Assembly: GCA_905250885.1 (NCBI GenBank)
Contig: CAJNOQ010001308.1
Location: 1-33,304, forward strand
Source of the DNA: Didymodactylos carnosus
Taxonomy: Eukaryota; Rotifera; Eurotatoria; Philodinida; Philodinidae
Length of the DNA stretch: 33,304 bases
Reading direction: 5' to 3'
Of the stretch, positions 11,504 through 21,987 are shown one piece after another (the stretch's first letter is position 1; the number at the start of each line of letters is the position of its first letter). The notes under the pieces were generated by a model. The model was given only the letters and a program-made list of their open reading frames with translations. It ran no database searches and was not told the DNA's origin. The translations under genes and the position numbers were made by a program.

Positions 11504-14353
11504 TTAGTCTTTTTTTCCAAATGGATTTAGTAATGATCGTCTTTTCTTCGATAAATCACGTTTCATGTTATCTTCATAAATTTTACGTCCATTTGGATTT
11601 CTTAATTTAATAATATTCTGTGTTTGATCGTGAATATCTTGTGCCATTGATGATTGTGAATTACAGATAAATTCATGTGATTGATAATTTAAGGTACCAT
11701 CATCAAGATTAGATTCAAATGTTAGAATTAGTCGAACATGTTCTAGAAAGAGAAAGAGAGGAAGAGTCTCAGAATCAATAGATAGTTTGAACAAGAAAAA
11801 GTTATGTGATTGTAATAAATACCTTTTTTTTTTTCTTTATTTAATATTGAACAATCAACTAGTTTGTTTGAAAAATAAACTATATTTAACGGGGGCTTAT
11901 CACGAGACCATGACTTTGGTTTTTCTAATAATTCCATTTTTATTTGCTCACCCGATATATCTAAATAGAGAAGATAAAATATGAAAAATTATCTATGCTA
12001 GTAATATAAAAGTGACATATTAAATATTCATTTGTGACTTCTTACCTAATCTTCCATTTGCATGTTTTCTATGTTTAAGAATCATTTCAATTGAATAAGT
12101 TTTTTGATTCAAACTTTCATACAATCGATTTAAATCACCGATAGGATCGTTTTCTTTCTCTTTTTCTTTTTCTTTTTCTTTTTCCTTTTCCTTTTCTTTT
12201 TCTTTTTCTCGTTCAAGTGAACTTGATGATATCACAGATTTTCGTTGTGATTGATCAACTAATGTTGACCCTGTCATTGCTGGCAAAGATGAGATTGATT
12301 GAGACGGAGAAGAACTGTGAGATGATAGACAAGATGATGGTGTTGATGAAGATACTGTTGATTCAGTATCACTACCAACAGTTTCATGGATTTCAGTTAG
12401 TATAAAATGAGGAAAATCATATTGACCAATGAGACGAGTGGTGGTTAGAGGAGGAAAATCTTCTTCTAATCTTAAATCGTCATCAGCTATACACAATGAA
12501 TAGCATTTGAGATCTGTTTGTCTGAAAATGATGTGTAAAGAGAAAAAGAATCTACATGACAGTTTTAAATGCATAAAAATAAGCACACTTACGTTAATGT
12601 CGGTTGTCTGTCTTCTAAACAATATCGATAGCAAATAAACCCAATAACTTCTTCAACTGTTGCTTGACTAGATACAATAATTGTTAATGGTGGCTGAGTT
12701 GCCCGATTTGCTAAACGAACTTTGAAACGTTTCGATTGTTTACCAGGATTTGGCTTGAAAAAAAAATAAAAACATGTTTATATAAACAATAGAAGAAACT
12801 ACGATAAATACTCTGTCGGACGGGAAAATATCGATGATACCAATATATTGCCAACAAGAACAAATTTTAAATACATATTTACAAAAGTGAGATTAAAACT
12901 AAAGAATCTTATGCATTAAAACATATGTCTTTTCTCTTAGTTTCCTATTTTGTTTTTCTACCACTCGTCAATAATCATAAAAATCTTTTCTCTTTTTTTT
13001 CTCATTGATTTAACCACTCAGGTGATGTTATGGACTAATAATGTTTGATTATTTTAATTGGCAAGTGTATTTGATAATAGTAATTCTTTTCTATTCATTA
13101 TAATTCTTCTCATATTCAAAGTTATTTGGTGTTCGTACTATTTTATATAGTTCAATATTCGTATTGATAGTATATCTCACTGTGTTGCATATTTTTTGAA
13201 GAAGTTCATGGTGTGACAATTCTATTGTAGGCATCAGTTCAAAATTCTGCTTGTCTAATCGAACGAAGAAAAGTGAGTTAATAGCTGAACTCTGATTCAA
13301 GGCATACATTTTAAGAAGGTCTGATTAAGAGCTGAAAAAACTAGAAAGTTGATCAATAACTCTACATAGGAGTCATTTATTAAATGGAATGTAACTCATG
13401 TTCTTCAATGTTTGTGTGAATCTCATCGAAATTAACAGGATTTCCTATCGAAACACGAACGCCAATCGAAGTTTATGTTGAATAAGAGCCATATAGACGA
13501 TTATGAGACCAAAACTATTTATTAAATCTGAGCGATTCATGAAGCATCATAAATCGTAAAAGAGAATCAGTTGCCTACATTGTTCATCATTTTTATTTTT
13601 AATGGTCTTTTACTTACTGTTCCATCAAATTTTGCATACTGATTAAATGGATTTTGTTTATCAGAAGAATTTTGTAATAATAGTGTTAATGGTGATGGTT
13701 TCGCTGATTTTGGTGGAGGTTGTAAACGACGACAAAACATATCTTTTGAATTGTCTATATCAAATTTATCTTTATCTAACGGATTATCTAGAAACAAAAT
13801 AATAATGGAGATTTTGAAAGAAAAAGTTCGAGATTCGAGAAGATATTACGTACGTTTTGGTTCATGCCAAGAGATTACTTTAACTTTTCGTTTAATTTCA
13901 TTTTCATGTTTAATTTCATCTAAACGTCCTAATGTTTCACATCTACCACGTCGAGCTAATAGATTCAAAAAGAATGTTAAAGACATGCAAATCGTCAAGA
14001 CAAGTATCTGCTTAATTCATACTCGATTCAAAGACATTATTGGCTGTCCACTCAGGAGAATGTGACAATTCATCTTTGATATAGTCTGGATCTGAACGTA
14101 TTAAAGTTAATAAATCAGTTTCATCTACGTTAACACCTTTCCTATAAAAAAAAACAAGATAGAAAAACTAGTACAGATGAAAAGACTAAGGCATAGTAGT
14201 TTAAACATACTGTTTGGCTATCTCTCGTCGTCTTCGTTCATTTTCAACCTCTTGACTAATAATTTTATCACATATCTCGGTATCATCACATATTATAAAG
14301 CCATTTCGAATACGACGTAAAATTAATTGAATATCACCACCTCCTAAGCTCAT
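11504..14353 (-). CDS. mapkap1: TORC2 subunit SIN1 / MAPKAP1 homolog, Ras-binding domain not recognisable
   Basis: Eight exons: 14211-14353, 14023-14141, 13854-13955, 13618-13787, 12593-12753, 12046-12521, 11823-11960 and 11504-11742. They give 1548 bases and 515 residues; human SIN1 is 522. The N-terminus matches SIN1 (IRNGFIICDDTEICD). The CRIM domain runs from about residue 167 (NPFNQYAKFDGT) to 275, with CYSLCIADDD and EEDFPPL. The PH domain runs from about 372 (KTYSIEMIL, then DISGEQIKMEL) to about 480. SIN1 holds TORC2 together, and its CRIM domain recruits substrates such as Akt and SGK. Residues 276-371, where the Ras-binding domain should be, are Ser-rich and then hold about nine Glu-Lys repeats. 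The intron at 12754-13617 is 864 bases long. The gene lies 216 bases downstream of DDX47 and 343 bases upstream of TSR1. The assignment is secure from the CRIM and PH matches. Confidence 0.93.
12149..12210 (-). repeat. coding hexanucleotide repeat (Glu-Lys tract of SIN1)
   Basis: About nine GAAAAA-type hexamers, with scattered AAG and GAG codons, encode an alternating Glu-Lys run within exon 6 of SIN1. Codon-preserving changes inside the run suggest that it is translated and retained and is not fresh slippage. Such a run would form a charged helix or a flexible linker between the CRIM and PH domains. Confidence 0.8.
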
Positions 14354-14372
14354 TCTAAAAAAGATAATATCA
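14354..14372 (-). promoter_or_regulatory. strong splice acceptor one base before the SIN1 start codon
   Basis: On the minus strand TTATCTTTTTTAG is followed by a single A and then the ATG at 14353. The pyrimidine run and AG form a textbook 3' splice site. Together with the 216-base distance to the DDX47 stop codon, this is the best candidate in the window for spliced-leader trans-splicing. A 5' UTR intron remains possible. Confidence 0.55.
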
Positions 14373-14510
14373 TGGGTAATCTTCTCTTTCCTACAAAATC
14401 AATGCATTCAGAATTTTTATCATTAAAGTAGCTCTTTTTCTTCCTATTCTTATAAAGAGAGAAAGAAGGTCATGAGTCGATGTGGCAAATAAAGAGATAA
14501 GGTAACATAA

Positions 14511-14516
14511 TTTATT
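14511..14516 (-). terminator. candidate polyadenylation signal of DDX47
   Basis: TTTATT on the plus strand reads AATAAA on the minus strand, 54 bases past the DDX47 stop codon. It lies about 155 bases before the acceptor in front of SIN1, a spacing like that inside trans-spliced gene clusters. Confidence 0.5.
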
Positions 14517-14569
14517 TTCATTATATAACAAAACAAGTAATACATAACAAAATAATAAATTCATCGATG

Positions 14570-17201
14570 CTATTTCTTTCTCTTGAAACCTTGTCCTTTT
14601 TTCTGCTTATTTTTTTGTTTCAGTTGTTTTTTTACACCGAAACCATGTTCTGAATCATCGTGCACAGATGATGTCTTTGGCCTTTTATTTGACGTTGTTT
14701 CATCTCGATCACTTTTCCGTTTTTTATTTTTCATAAATGCTGAACTTTTATTTTCGTCATTCATTTCTTTCATTTGTATTTTTGCTTGACGATCGGCTTC
14801 TTGTACTCGTTCTTGTAATACCATTACTTCATCATCATGAGTTTTATATAATGGTAATTGTTTGCCAATTAAAAATTCAATACGTTGATATAATTCAACA
14901 TCATATTGAGTAACAAATGTCACAGCTTTTCCTGATCGGCCAGCTCGTGCAGTTCGTCCAACACGATGAATGTAATCTTTTGAATGCTGAGGAATATCGT
15001 AATTAATAACAATATCAACATGAGGAATATCAAGACCTCTGTAACGAGACAAATAAAATTACATCTACAATTATTGGAGAGAAAAAGAGGTCGGCCCACC
15101 TGCTGGCTACATCAGTTGCTATCAATATTGAACGAACTTTTCCTTTAAATTTATTTAGTGCATTAAGGCGTTTTGTCTAAAAATAGAGTGATTCTAGTAG
15201 AATATATATATTCATCTAAATTTATCTCATCTATTATTTCTCATTGTTTAATACTCACTTGAGTCATTTGTCCATGTAATGGAACAGCTGTGAAACCTAA
15301 ATTTCTTGCTAACAATGCCAGTCGAAATGTTGTTGAACATGTTGAACAAAAAACAATGATTGATTTTCCACTAAAGTCGTTCAGTAAATAACAAAAATAA
15401 ACATCTTTAAATTTAGATGGTATAAACAAATAGAATTGTTGTAATTTATCGACCGTTTGATATTTTGTTGAGACTTCTACTTTAACAGGATCTGTTAATG
15501 ATGCACGCTGTAATTTTGCCACTTTTTTAGTCATTGTTGCCGAATACAAATATGTACGACGTTCTTCTCTTGGTAATAATTTAAGAATTTTATCTAAATC
15601 TGCTTCAAAATCCATGTTCAAAATTCGATCAGCCTCATCCATTACTAAATATTTGATTGTACGCAATGTAAATCCTTTTGTATTTTCCAAATGATCGACG
15701 AGACGGCCAGGTGTACCAACAATGATGTGAGGTTTTTTGGCTAAGGAAATTGATTGAGACATCATATCCATTCCGCCAACGATGACGGCTACGCAAAAAA
15801 AAAAAAAATACAAAACAAATTATCAAAGAATATTGTTGATCAATTCTTACATACCACATTTGATTCCAATAACTGATCCTAATGCTTCAAATTGTTCAGA
15901 TATTTGAAATGCCAATTCTCTTGTTGGTGTTAATATCAAAGCAAATAAACGCTGTGGTTGAGCTAATAATGTTTGTAGAATGGGTAAAGCAAATGCACCA
16001 GTTTTACCCGAACCAGTTTCAGCTAATCCGATTACATCACGGTCTAAATATGAAATAAGATAATTAGAAAAAGATATGCATTTGAAAATATTTCACTTAC
16101 TTTGTAATGCAATTGGTAATGCTTCACGCTGAATTTTTGTAGGTGTTTTCCATCCTAATTTTGCACATGCTTCACATAGCACATCTGCAAGACCCTGAAA
16201 ATAAATTCTGACTTTTTGTTAAATTTTTAATGTTAAATGATGTCTGTTTCATCTAGAGTCAAACCAAATAGAAGTCAGAAATACAGTTTTACATATATCA
16301 AATTAGTTCCAACTCAAGACTCAATGAGTCATCCTACGATACTTTATACTACAAGCTCTTTTAGGACTTGGTATGCTTTTACATAGCTTCTTTGGGACTT
16401 TTTCCACTCGATACACTAGTCCGATCGATTTGGTAGGTGAGTGCAGATGATCAGAGAGAGATTAAAATGTCACCAAGTTTTCTGAAAACACATTCTGAAA
16501 CTATGGTATTAAAAAAAAAGTGGCAGTTCCAGGGGAGCATCTCTATATAGGAAAATATCTAAGCGACACGCTCGTGCGTATATTGGATTTAGCATAGTTG
16601 AGAACTTATGAAAATATATATATAAATTATTTTCAGCCCAAGTTTCTCAAGAAATATAACTGTTTTAAAAGAAAAAAATTGTTTTGTATTTTCCTCAAAA
16701 TCGCTTTGTTGACTTAGAACTGTCATCATTTACAAGATTTCTCCTCTTTTCTCTTTAATTTGAGAGCAACTCGAGCTTTGTTGGACTTAAAATAGGAGAG
16801 AACTTTCTGACTGGAGGTGAGGGCTTAAATTTGACTTCTTTTTTAAACAAGTTAGTAGTAAGGAGTATGCTCAAGAAAAATCAATGTGATTTTCTTAGTT
16901 TTGGTATTTCCTATCATTTTACATGATATGTGTCATTTTAACCTTCACGCCTCTAACGAGTTTTTGAAGTTCTATGCTTTGAATCTCGTAATCTAGTTTA
17001 AAGCTGAACTATTTGATAAAAAATTGTTCGCTAAAGCAGGAGTAAAAATGGCTTTTCACACTACTCAACCATACACCTCATCCTAGTTTGTAATTTCATC
17101 CAACATACCAGTGATTTGAATGTAACGGTTTCATCTTCTTCTTCGTTTAGATCTAATGTTGTTATTCTTTTATTTTCTACTTCATCTTCTGAATCAGACA
17201 T
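14570..17201 (-). CDS. ddx47: DEAD-box RNA helicase DDX47 (yeast Rrp3) homolog
   Basis: Six exons: 17109-17201, 16101-16194, 15855-16043, 15259-15788, 15100-15176 and 14570-15038. They give 1452 bases and 483 residues; human DDX47 is about 455. All helicase motifs are present: Q motif ([14 protein letters not shown], 45-58), motif I AETGSGKT (70-77), Ia PTRELA (102-107), Ib TPGR (151-154), II DEAD (176-179), III SAT (208-210), V ATDVASRGLD (322-331) and [12 protein letters not shown] (352-361). Subfamily signatures [29 protein letters not shown] and ENTKGF point to DDX47 over other DEAD-box proteins. The tail after about residue 420 is rich in Lys and Arg and probably nucleolar. DDX47/Rrp3 unwinds RNA in early 18S rRNA processing in the nucleolus. 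The first intron is 914 bases. The gene heads the DDX47-SIN1-TSR1 cluster. Identification is very secure. Confidence 0.97.
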
Positions 17202-17222
17202 TATCAAAAAATCTACAAATAC
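17202..17222 (-). promoter_or_regulatory. splice acceptor 11 bases before the DDX47 start codon
   Basis: On the minus strand CTTGTATTTGTAG is followed by an 11-base leader and the ATG at 17201. It matches the pattern before the other genes here. DDX47 is the first gene of the cluster, so this may be a 5' UTR intron end or a trans-splice site. Confidence 0.4.
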
Positions 17223-18885
17223 AAGAGATCGACAGTAGTAAATCTAAATCAATGTTAACTAGTATACCAAAATTTTACTCTATTTAGATAGATACAACAA
17301 TTCTTCAGTTATTTTTATAAGAAAATCATCAATCATCAGTTTTATGAGAGCTGTTTGAATAAAATCTAATGAATTATACCGTTTAAATACAATTGATTAG
17401 TCGATGCGTTTTGTGGTAGTGATAATGGTAATTATTAATGATATTTATAATCCAAATTTGATCTAGAGGATGGTGTATCAGTCAAATGTGTAATACACGA
17501 GATGTTTTGAAAGAGAATTCTTCTAACACAATTTGTTTTAACTTACACAAGTTTATTTCTTACATCATTAGTAAATGTAGGAGCAAACACTAATCAGACT
17601 TGACTTAGAATACTGAAAGTTTCCTAGTTTTTTATAAAAATTGTTAGCTAAATTATGCTTGATGAATAAAGCAAATAATCTCGCTATTTCACCTGTCTTC
17701 AAATGGAAATGTAATCTGTAGCTTAGTGCAATGCGAAACAATACAATTAATCATCTCAAAAAATTCGTAAGTCTTGGAAAATTGTATAACTCTCACTTCT
17801 CTAATATTTCTAAATATTGGTGCAGAACAATACAGTGGAGAAATGTGTACATATCGGTCTTATTCTTATTTTTCGAATGTTAATAATAAAATTATTAAAA
17901 TATTTGTCATCATCGTCGAGTTGCTTCATAATCTGGTAATTTTACCTCATACAGTTTATACAGCTAAATAAAAGATGTATTACTGTTTATCAATTCTACG
18001 GATCAGTGAGCGTTTCCAGCTTGATGAAAACAATAGGGGCACGTGGACTTTTCGCACATAATCAGGTCAGCTTTTTTCATATTACTTCTAGATAAAGCAA
18101 AAGTTTATAGTCCAGATGAGTTGGACTGAGAAAGGATAATCCGTGATTATTTGGAACCTAAAGCTTAAAAATATCTCATCTGTTGTAATAAGTTGGTTGA
18201 TTCTTCTTAGATTAACAGAGAGTCTTTTATGAAAAAAAGTGTAAATTGAAATTCACAATGTAAAGAAACAGTGTACTTTAAATTCTCAGTGACTGTAAAC
18301 TATGCCATTAAAAACAGTGTAAAAGAGTATTGAAAACTTTTTGTAGGTAAGCCGTATAAGTGTTCACAACAAACAAGCAACAGATCATAAAATAGTAAAA
18401 AATTCATAGAATCCACTAGCAGTGACTTCATCTCTATGATTTAAACGTATTCTAGTCAATCCTAAAACAGCTCGTAGTTTCCTTTTGTATGGCTCAAAAT
18501 AACAGCTTGAAAAAATGGCCGCAGCAAATGAAAAAAAGCGTTAGTGGAACCATTAGCCGTGACGTCATTGGATAGAATTTCCATGAATCAGCGTGTTTTT
18601 GGCAGATGTCGCTTAGAATCAGACTGAAAACAAAATGAGTGATTAAACTGATCATTTTAGAGAATAATCAGGTGTTGAAAAAGAAAGGTGTTTGAACAAA
18701 AAGCACAAGAATCATTATAAAGCGCATTCTACGGAAATAGGTGGTACTATAATCAAGAAGTTACAAAGCAAGGATCCTTAACTTTATTTTGAAGTTTCAA
18801 GTCTCAAAGAATTAACATCACACAAAACACATTTTCGTTTGGTATGAAAGCTAAGTATAACGACGCTAGTACTGTTTATCTAACT
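17202..18885. other. gene-free region upstream of DDX47
   Basis: No exon was recognised. It should include the DDX47 promoter close to 17202. The open frame at 17774-17971 on the plus strand is short, AT-driven and without motif. Nothing else can be claimed. Confidence 0.55.
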
Positions 18886-19280
18886 GTAATCAGGGCTGTC
18901 GCGATCAGTCAGGCTCTGCGGGGTGCTCCATTGAGACAAGAACTTTTTCTCGGAGAACGCGAGAAAAAAAAATTTTTCGCTGGGAAAAATCGATTTATTT
19001 TTACTGTGTCGCCCGTCCCCCCCCTCCCGGGGGTCAACCAATACAATACAACTTGGTCGCGCGGCCACTCGGTGCAGACCGGCCAAGGAATTTCCAGTTT
19101 ATAGAAAATCAAAAGAAATTTCTACTTTCTTGAAAATTATTTATGGAAATTCAACGAGGATTTTCTAGCTTGTTAAATATTCGATTTTCTGTAAACTGGA
19201 AATTACTCAGGGAATTCCTATAGGTACTCTTTGAAATTCGCCGGGTATTTTCCATAAATAATTTCCCACCTTACAGTGTA
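18886..19280. repeat. GC-rich block joined to an interlocked inverted-repeat block
   Basis: Bases 18890-19090 are much richer in G and C than the surroundings (for example CCCCCCCTCCCGGGGG near 19018) and begin near CAGGGCTGTC. Directly beyond lie two inverted pairs in the order A, B, A', B'. A is 19090-19110 and A' is 19183-19203, matching at 20 of 21 positions. B is 19134-19149 and B' is 19249-19264, matching at 16 of 16. The overlapping open frames here come from the base composition. This is probably an inserted mobile-element remnant of a family I do not recognise. Confidence 0.55.
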
Positions 19281-19658
19281 GTGCAATCAAATTTTAATAC
19301 TTTCGTCGAGCAGACGGTGCTTTTATCACATAACTGTTCAATGTGTCTTTGGGTGTATATATACATCACGTGTGTATTCTATATAACAATGTTTTCGCGT
19401 GTATGACATATACGCACTTAATTAAACTTAGTTGATTAAGAAATGTGTCTGAAAAGAAAACTTGTCCAAAACTCTAATAGTTCAACATTGTGACTAGCGA
19501 AAATGGTACGTGTTTTCTTAAACAGAGAGCTGAATCTGTGTACTTCTTCTGAATTTACGATCTTACTCTCTACCACGCTGACTTTTCCTTTTCATATAGA
19601 GATTATGACGTGATAAAAGCATTGTCTGGTCGACGAAAGCATTAAAATTTGTTTGCAC
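19281..19658. mobile_element. 378-base element with 49-base terminal inverted repeats
   Basis: Bases 19281-19329 and the reverse complement of 19610-19658 match at 44 of 49 positions without a gap. Both begin GTGCAA and contain CTTTCGTCGA and TGCTTTTATCAC. The interior has no coding potential, so it looks like a non-autonomous element (MITE). I could not find a clean target duplication. On the left a TACAGTG stretch precedes the repeat, but the right end does not mirror it. Superfamily unknown. Confidence 0.7.
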
Positions 19659-21987
19659 CATGTTCTCGAAGAAAAGTCCCAGTAAAAGTTTCCCTTCCTG
19701 AGTTGCAAAAATCTTACAAGAATGTGATAAGACTTGTATAAGAATACGATAACACTAGCATACATACGAGTTCTGCCGATTTTTACAAATCTCTCATGAA
19801 AGCCTATGTGAATCTTACAAGATTCATATAAGATTCAGCCGAATTATTGTCACTTTCATGGAAGATCTTATATAAGAATTTTTATAAGAAATTTTTAGTT
19901 GGTACTTCTAAGATGCTTACATGCCTGTTATAAGTTTCGTGATTCTTGTATAAGAACCGATGACTATTTACGGATATTAGTACGAAAATTTGTTAAGAAA
20001 GTAGAACACAAAGAAAAATAAAAAACTAGTAATCCAGTCATTTTATTGTATGATATTATGGTCATTCACTTGTATAATATTTGTAGTTACTTGTATAATA
20101 TTGTAGTAATATTTAATTTTTCTCATGAAAAACTTACACTTGATTGGCTTGATTCGTCTAAAATATTTTTATCTTTTGCTATTTCATCTAACAGTGTTAA
20201 CAGTTTTGTTATTTTGCACTCTATTTGAACTGTAATATTTTTCTCAAATAAAAGAGAATAATAAAGATTTTATGGTTCTATAGAGAAAGTCATAAAGGAT
20301 GCAAGAAGAAGAACGTAGAGATCCTACAAATCAAGCACATGGTATTGAACAATTGAGGGCACAGATCTTGTGCCAACAATAATTACGAGCTCATCAATTC
20401 AATTCATTTATGGTACTAGCCGAAGTAAAACCCTAATGTCAAAAACCATGATAGCGTACTTTGAACATCGACTTTTGTATGATTCTAGCTCTCGCTAGAC
20501 GCTGATCCTTCGTCAATTTTCAGCCTCTTTGAGGATATGGTTCGTGACAGATAAGGATTTTATGTATCGTGTAAAAAGAGTCGAATATCCTGTTACTCTG
20601 TGGGGTAGTAGTATAAGTGCAGTTAGATCAGTGTACAAAAACTTAACAACAATGTTTCACCTCCTTCTTTTCTCGACATAGAACTCCATGTTATATTTTT
20701 GCATAATAATGTCCATTACCCTAGACCAAATATTTTTTGATAAAACTGATAAGATTCTTATCGGAATCTTATCAGTTTCTTATATAAGATTATCTAAGAT
20801 TTTCCATCGACAGTTGTAAGTGTCTGGCTTGCTGGTAATGTATCAGGGATGAGCCTTAGATCTTTAAGCTCGCCTCTGTCTATATTTCATATTAGCGTCT
20901 ACTCATTTTCTTTCAAACTGAGTTATGAAGTGTTCTTTTGAAAAGAAGCTTGTATTTCAAATACGACTGCAAATCGTAAAATAACTGTATTTCACTAAAT
21001 ACTGACATGTGGTGGTCATAGAAAAGCAATTTTTGAGGCACTAACAATGAAATTTTGAAAACGAGCAAGAAAGCGCAAAACGCATAAATCAAAACTGTAT
21101 TTTGAGCAAAAGTGATCAGCGTGAAAAAACCTGCGTCAAGCGAAATGTGATTTGCAGTTTTCTGTGGATTTTACAGAAGCTGTAGAAGTTGGTAAATTTT
21201 GCTATTTATCAATGTCTGACAACTATCACAATCACGTAAAAATTAAAATTCTGTGTTCAATCCACGTCTAGATTTAGATAGTTCGAAGGATCTACCCTCT
21301 CATTCATTAAGTAATTTTTTTCCTTCTGGCGCTGATAGTCTTACTTACACCAGTCATTATTAGATGGATTCTAGATTTAGGATGGATTCTTGATTACTAA
21401 TTGGATAGAATTTAGCCTTCATTTAGTTAGTTCTAGTGTAAGATAAATTGGTTATTTTTGATCCAATCTATCTAATAGCTATTAATAGTAGGATAGTCTT
21501 TCTCTGAGAAAATGTGCTGTATGAAATAGTCTCATAGTTTGGCTTTTCCCAGTCTGAAAGTCTCTTAATAATTAAGTTATTATGAATGTATAGAAGAAGT
21601 CCACCAGTGTTTACGATATATATGAGACTGATATTCACCAGCAATACGGCTCCTCTATTATTTTGTTTTCCCAGCATACATATAAACAAGTTCAAACTTT
21701 GGAATTTGTGTCATCTTCTGTCTTAGCGTTTAATAAGAAAAAATTTGTTAATACAGAGGATGATGTTTGACTATTTTGTCAATGATGAAGAACTCTACTT
21801 CTTTTTAAATGTGCAATAATTTCATTATTATTCGCCGTGCTCATATATGTTCAAAAAGAATAAAACCTTTATATTATACACGATAGTTTAACAATTGAAA
21901 AGAAACAAAACAAGAGTATAGATAAACGTACACAGAATGGAATGTATTCAACCGGGCAATTTCGAAAACAATAACCAAATCAAATAG
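19659..21987. other. gene-free region downstream of the EMX gene
   Basis: No exon was recognised. Bases 19712-19956 carry several copies of a near-palindromic TCTTRYAAGA word (19712, 19733, 19813, 19825, 19866, 19943). The same word theme recurs around a hairpin at 20743-20778. The minus-strand frame at 21468-21695 has no family features. The part next to 21987 is the EMX 3' flank. Confidence 0.5.
20743..20778. repeat. perfect hairpin with 15-base arms
   Basis: AAACTGATAAGATTC at 20743-20757 and GAATCTTATCAGTTT at 20764-20778 are exact inverted copies around the 6-base loop TTATCG. The stretch right after it (TTCTTATATAAGAT) repeats the same TCTTATAAGA theme. No T-run or coding context suggests a terminator. 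It may be a remnant of a palindromic repeat family. Confidence 0.75.

Noticed and set aside
13091..13309. Minus-strand open frame of 72 codons inside the long SIN1 intron
   Set aside because: No family motif, no splice support, and the SIN1 reading frame joins cleanly across the intron without it.
14583..14789. Plus-strand Phe/Cys-rich open frame
   Set aside because: Antisense of the Lys-rich DDX47 tail; its odd composition is a by-product of that.
19018..19080. Possible tRNA-derived SINE with A and B box on the minus strand (GGTTGACCCC, TGGCCGCGCGA)
   Set aside because: The box-like words are only about 29 bases apart, too close for a tRNA-type promoter, and no tRNA fold is visible.
18844..19112. 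Three overlapping open frames on both strands
   Set aside because: They arise from the GC-rich repeat block with few stop codons and carry no recognisable domain.
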